In this document: piece after piece, positions 6,119 to 14,891 of the stretch
Layout: every line of letters starts with the position of its first letter
Numbering within the stretch: the stretch's first letter is position 1
NCBI GenBank assembly: GCA_024206355.1
Contig: JAAGZM010000588.1
Location: 1-14,891 of the forward strand
Length of the DNA: 14,891 nt
Source: Gammaproteobacteria bacterium
GTDB taxonomy: Bacteria > Pseudomonadota > Gammaproteobacteria > Enterobacterales > GCA-2746155
Direction: 5' to 3'
Program-made: the position numbers and the translations under genes
Notes under the pieces: generated by a model
Database searches by the model: none
Seen by the model: the letters and a program-made list of their open reading frames with translations, nothing else
Told to the model about the DNA's origin: nothing

Positions 6119-7390
6119 GTGTCAAATCTGATTAAAGCAATTCGTGGAATGAACGATATTTTGCCTACACAAACCAGTGTTTGGCAACATCTTGAATCGG
6201 TGTTAAGGGATACGCTTGCGAGTTATTGCTACAATGAAATTCGAATGCCTATCGTTGAAAAAACACAATTGTTTGCGCGCGCTGTTGGTGCTTCTACGGA
6301 TATCGTTGAAAAAGAAATGTACACCTTCGATGATCGTAATGATGACAGTTTATCATTACGCCCAGAAATGACTGCCGGTTGTGTAAGGGCAGGGATTGAA
6401 CATGGTCTGCTTTATAATCAAGAACAACGTCTTTGGTATATGGGATCATTATTCCGCTATGAGCGCCCTCAAAAAGGTCGCTATCGTCAATTCCATCAAA
6501 TGGGCGCGGAAGTTTTTGGTTTAAGTGGTCCGGATATTGATGCTGAATTAATCTTGATGACAGCGAGAATTTGGAAAAAACTTGGAATTGATCATCTGAT
6601 ACGTCTAGAAATTAATTCTCTTGGTAACGCTGAAGCACGACAAAACTATCGTAATGTGCTGGTTGATTATTTTTTAGCAAATAAAGAATTGCTTGATGAT
6701 GACAGTCTACGCAGACTCGAGCTCAATCCTTTAAGAATATTGGATAGTAAAAATCCAGATATGCAAGAATTAATACAGGCAGCTCCAAAATTAACTGAGC
6801 ACCTAGATGAAGGATCTGCTACACATTTTAGTTCACTCTGTCAGCGATTAGAAAGTGCTGGTATCGAATATCAGATTAATACTCGACTTGTACGTGGTCT
6901 AGACTACTACAATCGAACGGTATTTGAATGGGTAACAGAAGCATTAGGATCACAAGGAGCTGTCTGTGGTGGTGGTCGATATGATGGTTTAGTAGAGCAA
7001 CTTGGAGGTAAGACTACACCAGGAGTTGGTTTTGCAATGGGACTTGAACGGTTAATTGCTTTACTGACTGATTTAGATGAACAACAAGGTTTACTAGGCG
7101 AAGTTGACCTTTATATCGCAAGAATGGGTGAAAAAGCGGAAAAAAAGTCACTTTTACTGGCTGAAGACTTGCGAAATATCTTCCCAGGGTTGAAAATCCT
7201 CACCCATTGCGGAACAGGTAACTTTAAGAAGCAACTTAAGAAAGCTGATAAGAGTGGTGCCGAGATTTGTTTGATACTAGGCGATGATGAATTATCAAAA
7301 AATAAAGTAACACTTAAGTTTCTAAGAGAGCATAAAGAACAAATTCAGATATCTATCGATCAGCTTGCTGATTGGTTAAAAAATAATTGA
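6119..7390 (+). CDS. hisS: Histidyl-tRNA synthetase
   Basis: This class II aminoacyl-tRNA synthetase charges tRNA-His in the cytoplasm. At 423 residues it is within one residue of the E. coli enzyme. Visible are the N-terminal AIRGMNDILP, motif 2 (FRYERPQKGRYRQFHQ, 112-127), the histidine-specific LVRGLDYY (257-264) and GGGRYDGL (284-291), motif 3 (GVGFAMGLERL, 302-312) and a C-terminal anticodon-binding domain. The start is GTG 6119, supported by the conserved N-terminus and a GAG eight bases upstream. No in-frame ATG exists nearby except at residue 11, which would cut conserved residues. It lies between ispG and yfgM as in other gammaproteobacteria. Confidence 0.97.
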   Translation: MSNLIKAIRGMNDILPTQTSVWQHLESVLRDTLASYCYNEIRMPIVEKTQLFARAVGASTDIVEKEMYTFDDRNDDSLSLRPEMTAGCVRAGIEHGLLYNQEQRLWYMGSLFRYERPQKGRYRQFHQMGAEVFGLSGPDIDAELILMTARIWKKLGIDHLIRLEINSLGNAEARQNYRNVLVDYFLANKELLDDDSLRRLELNPLRILDSKNPDMQELIQAAPKLTEHLDEGSATHFSSLCQRLESAGIEYQINTRLVRGLDYYNRTVFEWVTEALGSQGAVCGGGRYDGLVEQLGGKTTPGVGFAMGLERLIALLTDLDEQQGLLGEVDLYIARMGEKAEKKSLLLAEDLRNIFPGLKILTHCGTGNFKKQLKKADKSGAEICLILGDDELSKNKVTLKFLREHKEQIQISIDQLADWLKNN

Positions 7391-7426
7391 TTCTAACCCA
7401 ATTGGAAAATAAACAAGGATTAACAA

Positions 7427-8077
7427 GTGGAATTCGAAACAGAAGAACAACAAATTGAAGCTATTAAAAAATGGTGGAAAGAATATGGGCTAACAATAGC
7501 TGCAGGGTTGATTTTAGGTCTAGCAGGTATTTTTGGATTTCGCTATTTTACAGAACAACGTGAATTAAAAATGGCTGAAACTTCGGGCGCTTATGAGTCT
7601 GTGCTTGCTATATTGAAAGAGCAGAATGACAAAGATAAATTTATGACAGAAGCTTCTATATTCAAAATTGCACACAGTGACACTATCTACAGTAATTTAT
7701 TGTCATTTCAACTAGCAAAGCTTGCAGTTGATGCGGATGATCTTGGAACTGCTGGTCAGCATTTAAGAGATATTTTGAATAATCCTCAACACGGTTCTAT
7801 TGAACACATCGCACGAATTCGTTTGGGACGAATTTTGCTTGAGCAAGGTGAAGCTGATAAAGCTTTGGCAATAATTGCAGATGCTGTTGGTGGTGAATAT
7901 CAAAGTTCATATGAATTACTTCGTGGGGATATCTGGATGCTAAAAGGTGATCGAAATAGAGCGCGTCAAGCTTATGAAGCAGCAAAGTCAAATAGTACTG
8001 ATGGCCCTGAAAATCCTAATTTAGAAATGTTATTAACAGATCTTTACGATGAAACAGCTATCGCTGAAGTAGAATAA
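7427..8077 (+). CDS. yfgM: YfgM family ancillary SecYEG translocon subunit
   Basis: This is a single-pass inner-membrane protein whose periplasmic TPR domain is thought to work with PpiD at the Sec translocon in periplasmic protein quality control. The 216-residue protein begins with the family pattern ETEEQQIEAIKKWWKEYG, followed by a transmembrane helix (about 21-40) and TPR-like helices to the end. E. coli YfgM is 206 aa. The start is GTG 7427, with a strong AAGGA (7415-7419) at seven bases. The gap from hisS is 36 nt, the largest in the rightward cluster, and contains no terminator or clear promoter. bamB follows after 10 nt. Confidence 0.92.
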   Translation: MEFETEEQQIEAIKKWWKEYGLTIAAGLILGLAGIFGFRYFTEQRELKMAETSGAYESVLAILKEQNDKDKFMTEASIFKIAHSDTIYSNLLSFQLAKLAVDADDLGTAGQHLRDILNNPQHGSIEHIARIRLGRILLEQGEADKALAIIADAVGGEYQSSYELLRGDIWMLKGDRNRARQAYEAAKSNSTDGPENPNLEMLLTDLYDETAIAEVE

Positions 8078-8087
8078 GGTACTCTAA

Positions 8088-9239
8088 ATGAATAAATTAT
8101 ATACCATAATTTTAGCCTTGAGTTTACTGTTTACTTCTGGTTGTAGCTGGTTTGAGGATGATGATGAAGATACGTTTCAACCTGCTCCACTCCCTGATAT
8201 TTCGAAACAATTTTCAGTTTCATCAAGGTGGTCTGTACAGGTAGGCGACGGTGTTGGAGAATTTTACAATAAACTAGCACCAGTAGTTTATAACGGTCGA
8301 GTTTATGCTGCTGATAGCCAAGGATTAGTTAAGGCTATTGATATATCTAATGGCAAAGAAATTTGGAGCACAGATGTTGGCTCTGAAATATTCGGTGGTG
8401 TAGCTGCTGGTAGTGGTTTAGTTGCTGTGGGCAGTACTGAAGCAGAAGTTATTGTTTTGGATGCTGTTACAGGCGAAGAAAAATGGCGCAACCTTGTTTC
8501 AAGTGAAATAGTAGCTGCTCCTGCAGTTAGTGATGGAAAAGTGCTTAGCCGAACTACCGATGGTAAATTATTTGCTATGGATGCAATTTCTGGAGAGCGT
8601 GTTTGGTTATATGATCGAACTGTGCCAGCCCTAACATTAAGAGGCACAAGCTCAATCAGTGTTGGCCGTGGAGCTGCTGTAACCGGTTTCGCAAATGGTA
8701 AAGTTGCTTTATTTTTACTTGAAACAGGACAAGCTGTTTGGGAAAAACGAGTAGCTACTGCATCAGGTAGATCTGAACTTGATCGTGTTGTAGATGCTGA
8801 TGCAACTCCCATGATCGTGGGTGAGATAGTTTATGCGGTGACATTTAAAGGAAATATTGCTGCTTTTAATATGCGTGATGGACAAGTAGTTTGGCAAAGA
8901 GAACTTTCTTCCTATCAAAATATGAGTATTAGTGGACAGCTAATTAGTGTGACTGATGCAAGAAGCAATGTAAAAGTACTTGATAAACGAACAGGCGCGA
9001 CACTTTGGACACAAGACTTATTAGTTGATCGCAGGTTGACTGCACCTGTAGTTTTCGGTGATTATCTTGTTGCAGGCGACTTTGAAGGTTATCTACATTG
9101 GTTTGATCGCCATGAAGGACATCTAGTTTCAAGAAATTCTATTGGTGGTGGCGGTATTGTTGCTGACCCTGTTGTTGATGGTGATAATCTTTATATTTAT
9201 ACTCGGAATGGAAGTCTATATTCCTTTGGCAAGCCATAA
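8088..9239 (+). CDS. bamB: Outer membrane protein assembly factor BamB
   Basis: This lipoprotein subunit of the BAM complex supports insertion of beta-barrel proteins into the outer membrane. It has a lipoprotein signal ending in TSGC with C19 as the lipidated residue and +2 serine, consistent with outer-membrane sorting. A short acidic patch (EDDDED) follows, then an eight-bladed beta-propeller of PQQ-like repeats of the type GKEIWSTDVG, GEEKWRNLV and GERVWLYD. The length of 383 aa is close to the 392 of E. coli. ATG 8088 is preceded by AAGG (8076-8079), which overlaps the yfgM stop. The neighbours yfgM and der are the standard ones for this gene. Confidence 0.95.
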   Translation: MNKLYTIILALSLLFTSGCSWFEDDDEDTFQPAPLPDISKQFSVSSRWSVQVGDGVGEFYNKLAPVVYNGRVYAADSQGLVKAIDISNGKEIWSTDVGSEIFGGVAAGSGLVAVGSTEAEVIVLDAVTGEEKWRNLVSSEIVAAPAVSDGKVLSRTTDGKLFAMDAISGERVWLYDRTVPALTLRGTSSISVGRGAAVTGFANGKVALFLLETGQAVWEKRVATASGRSELDRVVDADATPMIVGEIVYAVTFKGNIAAFNMRDGQVVWQRELSSYQNMSISGQLISVTDARSNVKVLDKRTGATLWTQDLLVDRRLTAPVVFGDYLVAGDFEGYLHWFDRHEGHLVSRNSIGGGGIVADPVVDGDNLYIYTRNGSLYSFGKP

Positions 9240-9262
9240 ATAAGTCGAATTGGAGACTTTTC

Positions 9263-10666
9263 ATGCGGCCTGTTATAGCTCTTGTTGGACGACCTAATGT
9301 AGGAAAGTCTACATTATTTAATCGACTAACTCGTTCAAGAGATGCTCTGGTTGCTGATGAACCAGGGCTGACACGCGATCGTCAATATGGCCATGCAGAT
9401 ATCAATGACAGAGAGTGCATTCTCATTGATACCGGTGGAATCAGCGGTGATGAAGAGGGTATAGATACCTTAATGGCTGGACAGTCATTGCTTGCTATGG
9501 AAGAGGCCGATGTTATTCTCTTTTTGTGTGATGCACGTGCCGGAGTTGCTCCTTCCGATGAATTAATTGTCAAACATCTCCGTAACCTTGAAAAGCCTTG
9601 TTTCCTTGTTGTAAATAAAATTGATGGGCTCGATGAAAATAGTGTTATTTCAGACTTTTATAGTTTAGGTTTTGGTGAGCCTCATGGAGTTGCGGCAGCT
9701 CATGGACGTGGTGTTAAAGTTTTATTCGATAAAGTTTGCCAAGAGTTTCCTACCCAAGAAAATGTTGAAGAAATAGAAGAGGATGACGATAGCGTACGTC
9801 CAATCAAGTTAGCTATTGTTGGTCGTCCGAATGTAGGTAAGTCAACATTAGTTAATCGTATGCTCGGTGAAGAGCGCGTTATTGTTTATGATATGCCTGG
9901 TACGACAAGAGATTCTATTTATATTGAAATGGAACGTCGTGGTAAACCCTATACTCTGATCGATACAGCAGGAGTTAGGCGTCGCGGTAAAGTAAAAGAA
10001 ACGGTAGAAAAATTCTCAGTTATTAAAACCTTGAAAGCAATTGATGATGCCCATGTGGTGATCATGCTACTTGATGCACGAGAAGGTATTGTTGAGCAAG
10101 ATATGTCGATACTCGGTTATGTTCTTGATTCAGGGCGTTCACTTGTTCTTGCTGTTAATAAGTGGGATGGCATGGAGCCTACAAGACGTCATGAAGTTAA
10201 AGACGAGTTAAAACGGCGATTAATGTTTGTTGATTTTGCTGAATGGTTTTATATCTCCGCATTGCACGGTACTGGTGTTGGTGATTTATTTACAGCTGTA
10301 GATTCAGCCTATCGTTCTGCTCGCGTTAAAATGAATACCAATAAATTAACCGAATGGTTAGGTGAGGCTCAAGAGCGTCACGCTCCACCAATGGTAAAAG
10401 GGCGAAGAATAAAAATGCGTTTAGCACATGCTGGCGGCCATAATCCGCCTAGAATTGTTATCCATGGAAATCAATTGAAGCGCTTGGCTGATTCATACAA
10501 ACGATATTTAAATACATTTTTCAGAAAGAAATTACACCTTGTCGGTACGCCGATTAAGTTTGAATGGAAAGAAGGTGAAAATCCATTTAAAAATAAACGC
10601 AAGAAATTGACACCACTGCAAGAATACAAACGTAAAAGAGAAAATAAAAATACCAAGAAAAGGTAA
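9263..10666 (+). CDS. der: Ribosome biogenesis GTPase Der (EngA)
   Basis: This essential GTPase with two tandem G domains acts in assembly of the 50S subunit. The first domain has GRPNVGKS (9-16), DTGG (56-59) and NKID (118-121). An acidic linker (about 168-178) leads to the second domain with GRPNVGKS (187-194), DTAG (234-237) and NKWD (299-302). A KH-like domain follows (about 355-440) and the protein ends in a lysine/arginine-rich tail. The 467 residues are slightly fewer than the 490 of E. coli, a normal variation in the linker and tail. ATG 9263 has GGAG eight to eleven bases upstream. It ends the conserved part of the cluster. Confidence 0.97.
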   Translation: MRPVIALVGRPNVGKSTLFNRLTRSRDALVADEPGLTRDRQYGHADINDRECILIDTGGISGDEEGIDTLMAGQSLLAMEEADVILFLCDARAGVAPSDELIVKHLRNLEKPCFLVVNKIDGLDENSVISDFYSLGFGEPHGVAAAHGRGVKVLFDKVCQEFPTQENVEEIEEDDDSVRPIKLAIVGRPNVGKSTLVNRMLGEERVIVYDMPGTTRDSIYIEMERRGKPYTLIDTAGVRRRGKVKETVEKFSVIKTLKAIDDAHVVIMLLDAREGIVEQDMSILGYVLDSGRSLVLAVNKWDGMEPTRRHEVKDELKRRLMFVDFAEWFYISALHGTGVGDLFTAVDSAYRSARVKMNTNKLTEWLGEAQERHAPPMVKGRRIKMRLAHAGGHNPPRIVIHGNQLKRLADSYKRYLNTFFRKKLHLVGTPIKFEWKEGENPFKNKRKKLTPLQEYKRKRENKNTKKR

Positions 10667-10687
10667 TAATAACGAAAGGATATTGTA

Positions 10688-11860
10688 ATGAAGGCAAAAA
10701 GAGTTTTCGGGATTGGCGGATTATTAATAGTATTCATTATCGCTTTAACATTTCTTTTTGTTCCAGCTTATCTTGATGATTCAACAAATACCGTTATAGA
10801 CCATACTGAATATCAAATTTCTTCAGCAGCAAGAGAATTGCATAAGACACTCAATATTGGTGATCTGCATTCTGATAGTACTCTTTGGAAACGAAATTTG
10901 CTTGAACGTTATAATCGTGGACATGTTGATATCCCTAGGTTGCGTGAAGGCAATGTTGCGGTTCAGATGTTTACATCGGTTACTAAAGTTCCGGCGGGTA
11001 TTAACTACGAGAAGAATTCATCAGATGCGAATGATAGAATTACACAGTTAGCAATTGTTCAGGCTTGGCCAATAGCGACTTGGACAAGTTTAACGGCCAG
11101 AGCATTACATCATTCGGATATGTTGCATGTTATTCAGAAACAGGCTCCTGATGAATTTACCTTGGTTCGAACGGTTGAAGATTTGAATAACCTACTTAAC
11201 CGTCGTGCCGATGGTGATGCGATTGTTGGTGGGATATTAGGAACAGAAGGCTCTCACGCTTTAGATGGCAAGTTAGACAATATTGATACGCTGTTTGATG
11301 CCGGGTTTCGAATGATGAGTTTGCAGCACTTTTTCGATAATAAATTAGGTGGCTCTTTACATGGCGAAAGTGGTGAAGGACTAACTACCTTTGGCCGTGA
11401 GGCACTCGTTAAAATGCAAGCTAAAGATATTATGGTTGATGTTTCTCATTCGAGTCCTCAAGTTGTTAAAGATGTACTCGCAATGAGTAATAAACCACTG
11501 ATTGTAAGCCATACTGGCTTGCATGGACACTGCCCAAGTAAACGGAATATCAGTGATGAACTAATGATTAAAATTGCTCATGAAGGCGGCTTAATCGGTG
11601 TTGGTCATTGGGAAGGTGCTATTTGTGAACCGACACCAAAGAATATTATTAAAGCTCTTCGATATGGTATCGATTTACTAGGTGAGGATCATATAGCTTT
11701 AGGTTCAGATTTTGATGGTGCAACAGCTACACCTTTTGATACATCAGAACTAGCAATATTAACTGAAGAAATGCTTAAAGCAAATTTCAGTGAGACTGAA
11801 ATCCGCAAAGTAATGGGTGAGAATATGATGCGTTTTTTGAGAGAAAATTTACCTCAGTAG
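10688..11860 (+). CDS. Membrane-anchored M19 (renal-type) dipeptidase
   Basis: This is a predicted zinc dipeptidase of peptidase family M19, which hydrolyses dipeptides, sometimes with D-amino acids or beta-lactam-like bonds. Putative metal ligands are H61 and D63 (DLHSDS), E187 (GTEGSH), H254 (DVSHSS) and H275 (VSHTG), with a further conserved acid at D341 (GSDFDG). This matches the binuclear-site pattern of the family. One N-terminal hydrophobic segment (about 8-27) with no lipobox suggests a signal anchor, putting the enzyme in the periplasm. There are 390 residues. The start ATG has a good AAAGGA (10674-10679), and the gap from der is only 21 nt, so it may be co-transcribed. I do not recall it as a usual partner of der. 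The exact substrate cannot be told. Confidence 0.9.
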   Translation: MKAKRVFGIGGLLIVFIIALTFLFVPAYLDDSTNTVIDHTEYQISSAARELHKTLNIGDLHSDSTLWKRNLLERYNRGHVDIPRLREGNVAVQMFTSVTKVPAGINYEKNSSDANDRITQLAIVQAWPIATWTSLTARALHHSDMLHVIQKQAPDEFTLVRTVEDLNNLLNRRADGDAIVGGILGTEGSHALDGKLDNIDTLFDAGFRMMSLQHFFDNKLGGSLHGESGEGLTTFGREALVKMQAKDIMVDVSHSSPQVVKDVLAMSNKPLIVSHTGLHGHCPSKRNISDELMIKIAHEGGLIGVGHWEGAICEPTPKNIIKALRYGIDLLGEDHIALGSDFDGATATPFDTSELAILTEEMLKANFSETEIRKVMGENMMRFLRENLPQ

Positions 11861-11939
11861 GTTGAAGCAATTGGCTATCTTATTGTTACAAGTCTGCCTG
11901 ATGATTCTAGGATAATAGCAATAAAAATTCTCTATACAT
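11861..11939. other. Convergent intergenic gap, no clear terminator
   Basis: These 79 nt separate two converging genes. The only structure seen is an imperfect stem (11874-11884 with 11911-11919, nine pairs including one G-U and a two-base bulge) with a 26-nt loop and no T-run on either strand. I cannot support a bidirectional terminator here. Confidence 0.3.
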
Positions 11940-14891
11940 TCATTCAGGTAACTGTATATGGTTAATATTATTTTTCTTTGCCCAGTTATTAATAGGTATG
12001 AGCTGTTGCTCTTTGATTAAAGACAGTTGTTTTTGAAGTTGAGCCCAGGTTGTTTTCAAGTCAGCCATTCTGGTTTTTGCTCCATTGGTCACAGGTGCAC
12101 CGGTATAACTAATTACATCAAGTAAATAACGCAGTTGGCTTACCAGCATAGATCGCCAGGCATCTTCATCTTCGTAGGTTTGATGCTTCATTTGAATGAT
12201 CATTGCTTCCCATTGTGTTATTTTTTCTGCTGCTGTATCTACCATTGTTTTAAGTTGCTGATTGTCACTGAACTGGCTTTGTAATGCTTGGGCCTGAGTC
12301 TTTGAGCCTCTAATAGCCTGTAGTTGTGAAAGTATCTCAGTTATAAGGCTGCTTACTTCTTTCTGGTGATTATCCCAATCAATTAGCTCATATTCAGATA
12401 CCTTTACTCTGGGATCCGGTTCAACTTTGAAGTTTATAGTTTCCTGCTGTTTGCCAATGCTAAAGGTTGCACTATATAAACCTGGCAATACTTTTGGTCC
12501 TGAGAATCCAGCAAATAATGTAATGTCGGGGATACATTCGAGATTTTCACTGTTTAAATTCCATGACCAGAGATTTAAGCCTTTCTTCTTCTTGGGGTAA
12601 CTGATTGTAAAAGGGTAAGCTGGATCCATATTACTAATTCGGCATTCGTCATGATCGCTTTTTTCACTAGAATAGTGTCTGATAATTTTTCCTTTATTAT
12701 CTTTAATGTCTATTGTAAGTGGCGCATCACTTTCTTCGCTTAGATAGTAATATAGTTGCACTCCAGTCGCTGGATTTTTACCTTCAAAGTCCGCAGCAGA
12801 ACTATTCCATAAAGACATATAGGTAGTATTGGGTGTATATGCATGCAATGGTTTGTTGTCGATATCGGCTGAAGCTTGCCGAATAGTAAACAAATCATCC
12901 AGTACCCAGAAACCACGTCCCTGAGTGGCGGCAATCAGATTATTGTGGCGGATTGATAAATCAGTGATTGGTACTGGCGGTAAATTGAGTTTCAGGGATT
13001 GCCAGTCTTTGCCATCATTATAGGAGACGAACATACCTGTTTCGGTTCCAGCATAGAGCAAGCCTTGTTTTGTCGGATCTTCCCTTACGACTCGAACAAA
13101 AGTATCTTTTGGCAATCCTTTATCGATTCGTTTCCAGCTCTTTCCATAATTTTTGGTTTTATAGATATAGGGATGAAAATCATTGAGCTTATACCCGGTT
13201 ACTGCAACATAGGCAGTTGCCCGATCATGTGGACTTAATTCAATAGAATTGATCATAGCTTCACTTCGGTGTTTTGGTGAAACATTTGACCAGTTTTTTC
13301 CATCATCCATAGTTACATGGAGCAAGCCATCATCACTACCTACCCAGATGGTGCCTCTCTCGGATTTTGATTCGGCAATATAAAAAATTGTATTATAAAA
13401 TTCTGCTCCAACGTTTTCCGGCGTCAGGGGGCCACCATTCCTGCCCTGATAATCATAATTATTTCGGGTTAAGTCCGGGCTTATTTCTGACCAGGTTATG
13501 CCTCGATCAGTACTTTTTAACAGCAGTTGTGTTCCGTAATAAATTACTGATGGATCATGGGGGGATAATATTACCGGTGGGTTCCAGTTCGCCCGGTATT
13601 TGAGATCACGGGAATCCATACCATACACCAGTTCAGGATAGGGGATAATTGTACGTGTTATCTTGGTATCACGATCATATTCTGTCAGGGTGCCATTGAT
13701 GGTTGTGGCATATATTAATCTTGGATTATCCGGATCAAAGGCAATATGTGCACTTTCTCCGCCTCCTACATCATAATAATCATCCACACCAATCCCACCA
13801 GTGAAAGATTGGCTGGCGATTGCAACGGTTGTATTATCTTGCTGTCCACCATAGATGCGATAAGGATATTGATTATCGGTGGAAACTCGGTAAAACTGAG
13901 CTGTAGGTTGATTGCTGATGCTTGACCAGGTTTTGCCGCCATCGAAGGTAATGCTAGCTCCTCCATCGTTGGCATTAATCATATTTTTATTATTATCTGG
14001 GTTAATCCAGTGATCATGGGTATCACTGTGGGGTAAACTTGTTCTTTCCCAATCCTTTCCACCATTGACAGATTTCATCATGGGTACATTCATGACCCAG
14101 ACTGTATCTTCATCAGTAGGATCTACTCTAATATGGTTGTAATACCAGGCCCTTGTATGGAGTGATCGGTGACCGTTGATTTGTGACCAGCTTTCACCTG
14201 CATCATCACTGCGATAAAGGCCTCCTTTACCAGGTTCTGCCTCAATAATCGCATAAACTTTTTGCGGATTACTGGCTGAAACGTCAACACCAATTTTACC
14301 TACCAAGGAAGGTAAGCCTTCTTCCAGTTTAGTCCAGTTATCACCACCATCTGTAGTTTTATAAATGCCACCATCCTTTCCACCAGAATGAATGAACCAT
14401 GGTTTGCGACCATGATTCCACATAGCAGCGTATAATATCCGAGGATTTGTTGCATCCATAGTCAGATCAGAAGCACCAGTGGATCTGCCTATTTTTAGTA
14501 CATGAACCCAGGTTTTTCCTCCATCGGTAGTACGGAAAATTCCACGTTGTTCTGAAGGCCCCCATATGTCGCCCTGAACTGCTACAAAAGCAATATTAGG
14601 ATTTTTGGGATGAATTTTGATACGTGAGATTTGCCCGGCTTTTTTCAAGCCAACATGGTGCCAGGTTTTACCCGCATCAGTTGACTTATAAACCCCGTCA
14701 CCATGACTGGTTGTGACACCTCGAATGGGTGATTCACCTGTACCAACATAGAGGACATTATGGTCAGATTGAGCTACCGCTATCGCCCCGATAGTTCCAA
14801 CATTGAAATCATTATCAGAGATATTTTCCCAGGTTGTGCCAGCATTTTCAGTTTTCCATACACCACCACCAGTTGCACCCATGTAATATAA
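11940..14891 (-). CDS. Secreted VPS10/sortilin-like BNR-repeat protein (N-terminus beyond window)
   Basis: This is a large predicted secreted or surface protein of the bacterial family often labelled VPS10-domain or BNR-repeat 'glycosyl hydrolase'; its true function is unknown to me. The frame is open to the window edge: upstream of the internal ATG at 14882 the codons still read L-Y-Y and fit the family pattern YYMGATGGGVWKT, so the real start and signal peptide lie outside. At least ten Asp-box repeats are visible, for example TENAGTTW (11-18 from that ATG), STDAGKTW (67-74), TTDGGKTW (118-125), TFDGGKTW (312-319) and TMDDGKNW (524-531), forming beta-propellers up to about residue 665 (RGFWVLDDLF). 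A non-propeller C-terminal region follows, partly helical and Gln-rich. The gene is convergent with the dipeptidase. Confidence 0.88.
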   Translation of the reverse strand, partial: LYYMGATGGGVWKTENAGTTWENISDNDFNVGTIGAIAVAQSDHNVLYVGTGESPIRGVTTSHGDGVYKSTDAGKTWHHVGLKKAGQISRIKIHPKNPNIAFVAVQGDIWGPSEQRGIFRTTDGGKTWVHVLKIGRSTGASDLTMDATNPRILYAAMWNHGRKPWFIHSGGKDGGIYKTTDGGDNWTKLEEGLPSLVGKIGVDVSASNPQKVYAIIEAEPGKGGLYRSDDAGESWSQINGHRSLHTRAWYYNHIRVDPTDEDTVWVMNVPMMKSVNGGKDWERTSLPHSDTHDHWINPDNNKNMINANDGGASITFDGGKTWSSISNQPTAQFYRVSTDNQYPYRIYGGQQDNTTVAIASQSFTGGIGVDDYYDVGGGESAHIAFDPDNPRLIYATTINGTLTEYDRDTKITRTIIPYPELVYGMDSRDLKYRANWNPPVILSPHDPSVIYYGTQLLLKSTDRGITWSEISPDLTRNNYDYQGRNGGPLTPENVGAEFYNTIFYIAESKSERGTIWVGSDDGLLHVTMDDGKNWSNVSPKHRSEAMINSIELSPHDRATAYVAVTGYKLNDFHPYIYKTKNYGKSWKRIDKGLPKDTFVRVVREDPTKQGLLYAGTETGMFVSYNDGKDWQSLKLNLPPVPITDLSIRHNNLIAATQGRGFWVLDDLFTIRQASADIDNKPLHAYTPNTTYMSLWNSSAADFEGKNPATGVQLYYYLSEESDAPLTIDIKDNKGKIIRHYSSEKSDHDECRISNMDPAYPFTISYPKKKKGLNLWSWNLNSENLECIPDITLFAGFSGPKVLPGLYSATFSIGKQQETINFKVEPDPRVKVSEYELIDWDNHQKEVSSLITEILSQLQAIRGSKTQAQALQSQFSDNQQLKTMVDTAAEKITQWEAMIIQMKHQTYEDEDAWRSMLVSQLRYLLDVISYTGAPVTNGAKTRMADLKTTWAQLQKQLSLIKEQQLIPINNWAKKNNINHIQLPE

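Noticed and set aside
6106..6135. Nine-codon reading frame (ATG to TAA) overlapping the hisS start, a possible leader peptide
   Set aside because: It contains no histidine codons, no attenuator stems follow, and a chance ATG in an AT-rich 22-nt gap is expected.
8303..8812. 169-codon open frame antisense to bamB
   Set aside because: It lies wholly within a secure gene, has a composition typical of mirrored codons (Ser, Thr, Pro, Ala rich) and shows no recognisable motif or ribosome binding site.
11874..11919. Imperfect inverted repeat in the convergent gap as a bidirectional terminator
   Set aside because: It has a two-base bulge, a 26-nt loop and no T-run on either strand.
12999..13603. Two plus-strand open frames of 78-79 codons opposite the propeller gene
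   Set aside because: They are shadows of a strong minus-strand coding sequence with continuous family motifs.

Overview
The window looks like a chromosomal segment from an AT-rich gammaproteobacterium. The main evidence is gene order: ndk, rlmN, a PilF/PilW lipoprotein gene, rodZ, ispG, hisS, yfgM, bamB and der run in one direction with tight spacing. That is the order known from Pseudomonas and related gammaproteobacteria. The PilF/PilW gene implies type IV pili, and bamB plus two outer-membrane-type lipoproteins imply a diderm cell. I cannot name the genus from sequence alone.

Bases 1-262 carry no gene. They hold a striking palindromic element (46-152) whose 27-nt arms are almost perfectly complementary and which encloses two smaller hairpins. 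Then come queE and queC (263-1592), overlapping by 8 nt, which encode two steps of preQ0 (queuosine precursor) synthesis. Their coding strand is unusually rich in G and T.

The queC-ndk gap (1593-1762) contains a TATAAT box, a GC hairpin and a 12-bp stem ending in a T-run. This could be a small structured RNA of about 100 nt or a leader attenuator in front of ndk. It is the best candidate here for something undescribed.

From 1763 to 11860 all ten genes read rightward, with gaps of at most 36 nt or short overlaps, so they could form one long transcript. Their roles are nucleotide balance (ndk), rRNA/tRNA methylation (rlmN), pilus assembly (pilF/pilW), cell shape (rodZ), isoprenoid synthesis (ispG), tRNA charging (hisS), envelope protein quality and outer-membrane assembly (yfgM, bamB) and ribosome assembly (der). 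The last gene is a membrane-anchored M19 dipeptidase, which I do not recall as a usual member of this locus.

At the right end a large secreted-type protein with Asp-box beta-propeller repeats (VPS10/sortilin-like, BNR-repeat family) is encoded on the minus strand, convergent with the dipeptidase. Its N-terminus lies beyond the window, and its base composition looks more GC-rich than its neighbours in spot counts. I see no tRNA, rRNA, transposase, phage gene or CRISPR array.
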